64,000 bases of DNA from Leptasterias polaris. Taxonomy: Eukaryota; Echinodermata; Asteroidea; Forcipulatida; Asteriidae. Positions 58,469 to 64,000 of the stretch are shown piece after piece (the first letter of the stretch is position 1; each line of letters opens with the position of its first letter). Where the stretch lies: the NCBI GenBank assembly GCA_037783415.1, contig JAZGTN010000062.1, positions 1,527,501 to 1,591,500 on the forward strand. The letters are read 5' to 3'. The notes below the pieces were generated by a model, which saw only the letters and a list, made by a program, of their open reading frames with translations, had not been told where the DNA came from and did no database searches. The translations under genes were made by a program, and so were the position numbers.

Positions 58469-58516
58469 CAGGGTTTTTTTTTATTCATGTGGCGGCAATA
58501 CGCTTCCGTAGATTTG

Positions 58517-61079
58517 GACTGAGTTATAGTTTTTGTTTTGTTTAGCACTGTGAACTTATATGCGTGCCATGTTTAACAGCATACGTGTTGCGTTGATTGT
58601 GACGTACGGTTGCATGGATCGATCCTAAAATCAGGGGGTGGTCGCACTGGAAAGGTCTTTTAAAAAGATCGAGACATTTAATACGAATGTAATCAGATAC
58701 ACGGTACCAATCGATCGGCTGACTTATCAAGCAATAGTTTTAATTCGGAAAGGTTATACAAATTTGAGATTTGATTGCTTGAATGAAAACTAGTTTCCTT
58801 ATTAATCACCCCCATAAAAAACGAACAAATAAATAAATGACTGAATACAAATAAATAAAAACAGAAACAAATAAAAAATGGGGGGGGAATTAGTAATAAC
58901 ACAAATAAAGTATGGAAATGAAAAGCAAATTAAAATAAGTATTAGGCAAACTTAAAAGATAAATTAATAAATAAACATCAAATAAGGTAAATTAAGGTTT
59001 AAATAACATTGTAACGACTGGTGTCTTAACTGTGGTCACTTTGTCTGATCACCTGTTTTGTTTTTGTTTTTTCAAATATATACTTTTTAAAAGAGATCAG
59101 ACTATACTTTTCCTTCCAGCCTTTGTTCAAATTGGTAGCTTCTTTTTCAGCCCATACTTCAACATTACTTCATTAATGTCTTTCAATATTCAATCCGCAG
59201 ACCACATCGCAGAGCGGCAAGTCGTATAATTCACGACCTTCTCCGGATTGAAAAACTAGGGGTGAACGAAGACTCGGTTCTGTTTTTTCGATCGCGTGCG
59301 AAACATCTTTATCAGTTGTATGCTTGTCAATCACCAGGAAAGTCTCTTTGTATTTAAAACTGGCACAACAAACTGCGCTTTGTTTATGGATGTTTACAAT
59401 TTGTGTTCTGGTGCACTGGCGCGGTAATCCTAGTAAATGAAAAGATATCAGAGCCCCTTTACGAATTTTCATTATGTTTCTATTCATAGTTTGTACAGTT
59501 AAATCTTCATCAACTTAAACACCCGATGTTGTTGAAATCACAATACGTTTTGGGTAAGTGAAGTTGGACAAGAGAACTTATTTTTTTCTGGTAAGAATCC
59601 CCCAAACAAGTATCACCATAAATTAATCCCATGACGATCAAGAGCAATGGGTGTTACTCAAGTCCTAGAGAGAGGCTTTTCGTAATTGATTGGAAAGAAA
59701 GTCTGAGCATCTAGCGGGGGAATTGGTTTCTAGTTCTGGTAGAGAGACAAATAGAACCATAAATTTATTTCAAGATGAGTAATGTGTTGGTTACAAGTCC
59801 TAAAGGAGGTTCGCATATTCAGTAATTGATTGGGAAGAAAAAATGAGCAAAGGAAAATTGGTTTCCCGTACTTAAGCAGCATCCAGCAACAGAGTCCAGC
59901 ATTCTCCTGAAGTTCAGAGCATACTGATCGAAATGTTGAGCTGTCAACCGTCGGTTCTTTTCAGAACCGCCACTACTCAAAAGAGATTTACACATGGTGC
60001 TATCGCAAACCTTATCTGATAATATACTCCCATCATGCAAAGTCTCAAATCATACTTACAGTAAATGTACTTTAAAGGTTTTGTCTAATTTGTTCTTTTC
60101 TTTTCGTCTTCCAATAAAAGCCGGTGCGTTTTGTTGTTTCATTGAACGCGCAAATGTCGATGAACTTCACTCCCGCTTCTAGATTTTGATCTATGTCCCT
60201 CAGTCCATCAGAAATGTGATCCGAATCACCTTAGAATACCAAGTTTCCTCACAATCATGTGTCCTACAGCAGTCCAAATATAGATGATGGAAGTGATATC
60301 ATCCTCCGCAGAGATTTACAAATTGTACTTTGAAAGAAATCTTTGAGTTTTTTTCCTGCACTGCCTTGGGTTTTTGGCATTACTTACCTGTATCATGTTT
60401 TCCCGCAATATGTTATCTTCAACACTTTGTAGAATATGCATTAATCTTTTCACCGACCTCCAGAAATCACACTTCTATACTTTCTCCCCACTAGGCCTAC
60501 ATGTATACTGTTAACACTCGTTGTGCCTTTTGCTATCACTAATATCCCAAACTTGCAGACAAATATTGCCATAATCTTTCCCCCATCTTTATAGCTCTCC
60601 AATTATACTCTCTTTCACGAACATGCGTATTTCCCTATTCTTTGTTGGTTTATTGGGGTTGGGGTGGTTTTTGTTTTTGTTTTTTTCACTATGCGTCAAG
60701 CCCATGACACTATTGTAGTAAATAAAAGAAGAAATGCATTTCTCGGCCCAATTTGCTTAAAGGGACACACCGGTTAACTGCTAACGTAATTTAGTCATGT
60801 AGAATCATAGACAATTATTTCTAGATTTTTTATTTTTTTTTTTTTATACAAACAAATCACTTAATTATCGAAAAATGACCGAAAAAACAAAATCGGTCAA
60901 AGGTCAGCGTATACGCTTTACCAGCCGTTGCAAGTATCAAATTTACGGGGTACAATGCTTCGAAATGTTGCAAGTAGACTGGTGCTCTGTTTATGTAAAT
61001 GTTTTACTATGGCAAGGCATGAGGATCCAGTCTACGTTATCCATCTGAAAGTGTGTATAAACAACGGACACGGAAACCA
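58517..61079. other. Non-coding DNA
   Basis: No gene supported. At 60757 TTAA followed by AGGGACACACCGGTTAAC looks like one end of a TTAA-type transposon without a visible partner. Confidence 0.45.
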
Positions 61080-61165
61080 GTCAACTCGCCCCCAGCAAAG
61101 TCGACAATTACAAAGTCGCCCCCTCACATACAAACTCGCCCCCTCTGAAAGTCGCCCCTCACAAG
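61080..61165. repeat. Degenerate AAAGTCGCCCCCTCACA array
   Basis: Four to five decayed units of about 17-20 bases with CTCGCCCCC or GTCGCCCC cores. Confidence 0.6.
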
Positions 61166-61198
61166 GTAATGTAACAAATTGTTGTAATTGGACTTCAG

Positions 61199-61690
61199 GG
61201 GAACGAAAGCTATCTTGAGGGAACGATAGAGCAATTCTGGGAAACGAAAGTATATTTTAAGCGAACAAAATTGTATTTCGAGGAAACGAAAGCATATTTT
61301 TATAGAACGAAAGTATATTTCGGGCGAACAAATTCGTATTTAGAGGGAACAAAAGCTTTTTTTTAGGGATTGAAATCTCATTTCGGGGGAAAGAAAGCTA
61401 ATTTTTATGGAACGAAAGTATAATTCTGGCGAACAAAATCATATTTCAAGGAAACGAAAGCGTATCTTCAGGGAACGAAAGCGTTTTTTTAGGGAACAAA
61501 AGCGTATTTCTTGTGAATGAAATCATATTTTGGGGTAAAGAAAGAAAGCGTGTTCGAGAAAACGAAAACGTATTTTCTAGGAACAATCTATTTCGTTACA
61601 CACTTCATTCACAAAATAAAAAATAATATTATGATTGAATAAAATCATATTTTGAGGAAACGAAATGATTTTGTTGGGATTTTGTGTGTC
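61199..61690. repeat. 21-bp degenerate array (GGAACGAAAGCGTATTTTTAG)
   Basis: About 20 units of 21 bases with a conserved GAACGAAAG/GAACAAAAT start and a T-rich second half. It ends near a G tract at 61750. Confidence 0.85.
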
Positions 61691-63423
61691 GAGGGATGGC
61701 TATAGAAATTTCGAGTGAGATTTTTTTTTTGCATATTAATTCTTTTTTTTGGGGGGGGGGGGTTCGTTTTTTGTAATTTTTGTCACAAAAATTGTTTAAA
61801 CTAATTGCACCGTCAATATAAAAGTGGTATTCCTATGTATTGACATAAATCTTATTTAATTACCAAGAAATTCAGTACAAATCGGGGGAAGGAACGTACA
61901 CAGAGTATTGGAATGTTGCGATTTTGAAACAGCGGTTTCGAACAGCGAGGTGCACCGACTGGCAAACCGGCAATGACAACAACGTAGTTAGTGGTCTGGC
62001 TCCCTACCCCTCCCACATGTTCATGAGCTTCCAGGTACAGCTATTTCTTGGCTAGGGGGTTTCCTTTGCGCTAGCCCCGCCGAGATAAATGTCCATTTAT
62101 GACTGGTTTCCTGCCAAGTGCCGAGCAGAAATGTATAAGCAATGTTTTCTGCTTTAAGGTACATCTCCAGATTTGACTCCAAAACACCAAAGGATTTATA
62201 TAGTTTTTCTCCGATCGTACTCTGAAAACAACAACAAAACACACCAACAACAATTATTCTGCGTTTGCCACGCACAATGCACAGCGTATGGGGACTCTTT
62301 GTTTAAGGGGGCAGAAGGGTTGATTTGCCAAACATTTTACACAACAATAACATACACATTTCTGATAAAAAGTATATTTTGCATTGACTGTCCACGCACC
62401 ATTTACTTGTTACAAGTCTTTGTTTGTGCAAGGCTGTTGGTAAGGTGAAATTATGTAGGGTGTCCCAACAGTGACAGTCTGTATCGTAAACCACTTTCTT
62501 TTCATTCAGGTCCTCAATCAATGTTTTAAACTTCTTCGACCAATTTAAAAATAGCTTTGTAGATTAATTAATAATCATTTTCTATAACTTTATGGGGGAA
62601 AAACTCGTGAGATGCATCTTTAAGACCCGTTACAAAATGCTGATGTGTGAATTAGTCTACCCGCTCCAGCAATGTTGAGCACGTGTTGACATTCATGTTC
62701 TTTGCACCTTATCACTGTGGCACAAAACTATTGACTGGACTAAAGTACAGGTTTGGCGGGGAGGGGGCAGGAGTTAGAGGTGAATGTGATACCGTTCCAA
62801 ATACAATACTGTACAGAATTCAGCTTTTAATACTCGTGTGGTCGGTAACCACTTCAAAATGTGAGTTTCAATGAGATTCATTCAGCAAAGCTGTATGATT
62901 CCCAGACCCACTACACTATAGGTCTGTATTTGTAGTGACGAGTAACGGTTCAGAGGGTATCAGGTTCTGTAGATTTTAGCTTTTTTTGAGGACTTGAAAG
63001 GTTGATGGCCCTTCGAAACAAAGGCTCGGTTGGTACTTAAACATTGAGAGGAGAAACTCTTCTAAGGGGATCTAGGGTAGAAGACTTGATGGTATGGATT
63101 TCAGGCATTGCATGGTGAGGTATCAGAGTATATTTGGTTAGCGATAACACCATGAAGTCAATAACGAGAAGTTCCCTTCGATCCACTATTTATAAAAAAG
63201 TAATAGTCCCTGCCGATTGCCTATTTCCGCCCAGCTAGTATTATAAGCAGGACAGCTCTTTTCAGAAACTGAGTACTGAGAAGTCTCCCGAATTCCGAAA
63301 AATCTACTTCGCGGCAGTAGAAAAAATAGCAAGACAAGTTCCCAAAAGAACATAATCTACCCGGCAAGTAGTGGTGTTACCGCAGGTTCGTTGATGTTGT
63401 AAAATTTAAGTTTTCCCTAATAA
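61691..63423. other. Non-coding DNA
   Basis: No gene supported. G tract at about 61749-61762. Overlapping open frames at 62021-62521 have no recognisable domain. Confidence 0.45.
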
Positions 63424-64000
63424 TCCTGGACGATAATGGTTAAATTCTCACCTTTTATAGTGGAGGATAATGGTTAAGTATGCCTTGTCATATTGGAGGG
63501 TAATGGCCAAGTTCTCCCTTGGTATCATTACTGGAGGATATAAATATGGTAAAGTTCTCGCTGGTCATATTGGAGGATAGTTAGGTTCTCCATTGTCATA
63601 TTGGAGACTACTGGTTAAGTATGCCTTGTCATATTGGAGGGTAATGGTGAAATTCTCCCTTGTCATATTGGTGATAGTTAGGTTTTCCCATGTTATATTG
63701 GAGGATAATAGTTTAATAAGTCATAATGCTTTAGTCATATAATGCATACTATGGAGGATAGTTCGGTTTTCCCATGTTATTTTGGACGGTAGTACTTAAG
63801 TCATAATGGTTAAGTCGTAACGTCATATTGGATGATAGTTAGATTATCCTGTGTCATATTGGAGGATAGTATTCTCTCTTGTCATATTGGAGGATAGTTA
63901 GGTTCTCCCTTGTCATGCTGGAGGATAATGGTTAAGTTCTCTCTTCTGGGACATGTTGGTGAAGTTCTCCTTGGAAGGTAACAGTAATACAATTCTGACG
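63424..64000. repeat. 33-bp degenerate tandem array running off the window
   Basis: Units of the type TGGAGGATAATGGTTAAGTT followed by CTCCCTTGTCATAT, with length variants (for example TGGAGGATAGTTAGGTTCTC). At least 15 units; the right edge is beyond the window. Confidence 0.9.

Larger units (their letters stand above)
54237..58516. mobile_element. 4.27-kb foldback-type element with palindrome arrays in its TIRs
   Basis: Element 54243-58510, flanked by the 6-base direct repeat GATTTG (54237-54242 and 58511-58516). Termini TACGGAAGCGTATTGCCGCC and its reverse complement. Left arm about 54243-54966, right arm about 57862-58510, colinear in inverted order: terminal 30 bases, array of TATCGTGTACGTACACGATA palindromes, a unique block with GTTCGATGCGGCATTCTGCG, GTACATGTACA-rich block, TTAATTGTTTAG block, and an inner array of GAAAATAATTTTCCG-like units. 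The interior has no transposase-like frame. Known family: foldback elements such as sea-urchin TU have long repeat-filled inverted arms. The superfamily is not identified. Confidence 0.9.

Noticed and set aside
60757..60780. TTAA plus AGGGACACACCGG terminus
   Set aside because: Only one end seen; possible decayed or truncated TTAA element.

Overview
The window is animal nuclear DNA: AT-rich, gene-poor, with no operon-like packing, introns implied by splice signals, and many short non-autonomous transposons and tandem arrays. The repeat families look most like echinoderm DNA, probably a sea star. This rests on remembered repeat styles plus the gene content, so it is an inference and not a proven identification. 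No bacterial, viral, rRNA, tRNA or CRISPR features were found.

The one confident gene is a class A peptide GPCR at 43595-44671 (+). It is 358 residues, has seven membrane segments, and its motifs fit the bombesin/GRP (CCHamide-related) receptor family. A polypyrimidine tract and AG just upstream suggest that this is the coding, and possibly last, exon of a gene whose 5' exon lies further upstream. Four weaker gene-like signals are listed with low confidence: a TATA/first-exon candidate (18713-18906), an ATG-initiated exon candidate (19827-20033), a CpG-rich small ORF (33285-33404), and a reverse-strand exon candidate (11146-11562).

Layout. 0-2.5 kb: an 'ACTCCC-end' MITE, then about 1 kb of a 39-bp tandem array that seems to derive from its end, then a palindromic MITE with CCAAT and GC boxes. 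2.5-9.3 kb: unique sequence plus a MITE nested in another MITE. 9.3-10.2 kb: an element with 230-bp inverted repeats. 14.3-15.6 kb: a second nested pair and a small MITE. 17.5-22.4 kb: several MITEs around the candidate exons. 22.4-33 kb: mostly unique DNA with minor arrays and a dispersed 19-mer motif. 33-36 kb: the CpG-rich ORF, a CRE-bearing MITE, a second ACTCCC-end MITE, a TTAA element, and the second CCAAT MITE. 36.4-38.9 kb: a 21-bp array, a pyrimidine tract and a decayed element. 39.2-41.7 kb: six related TTAA-flanked MITEs, several of them abutting and sharing single TTAA sites. 43.6-44.7 kb: the GPCR. 47.3-48.3 kb: a 1-kb inverted-repeat element. 54.2-58.5 kb: a 4.3-kb foldback-type element with 6-bp target duplication. 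61-64 kb: 21-bp and 33-bp tandem arrays, the last running off the window end.

The most striking patterns are: (i) TTAA MITEs whose flanks are conserved but whose central palindrome differs from copy to copy; (ii) the foldback element carrying arrays of a perfect palindrome; (iii) a satellite apparently seeded from a MITE terminus; (iv) MITEs that spread CRE or CCAAT/GC-box motifs.
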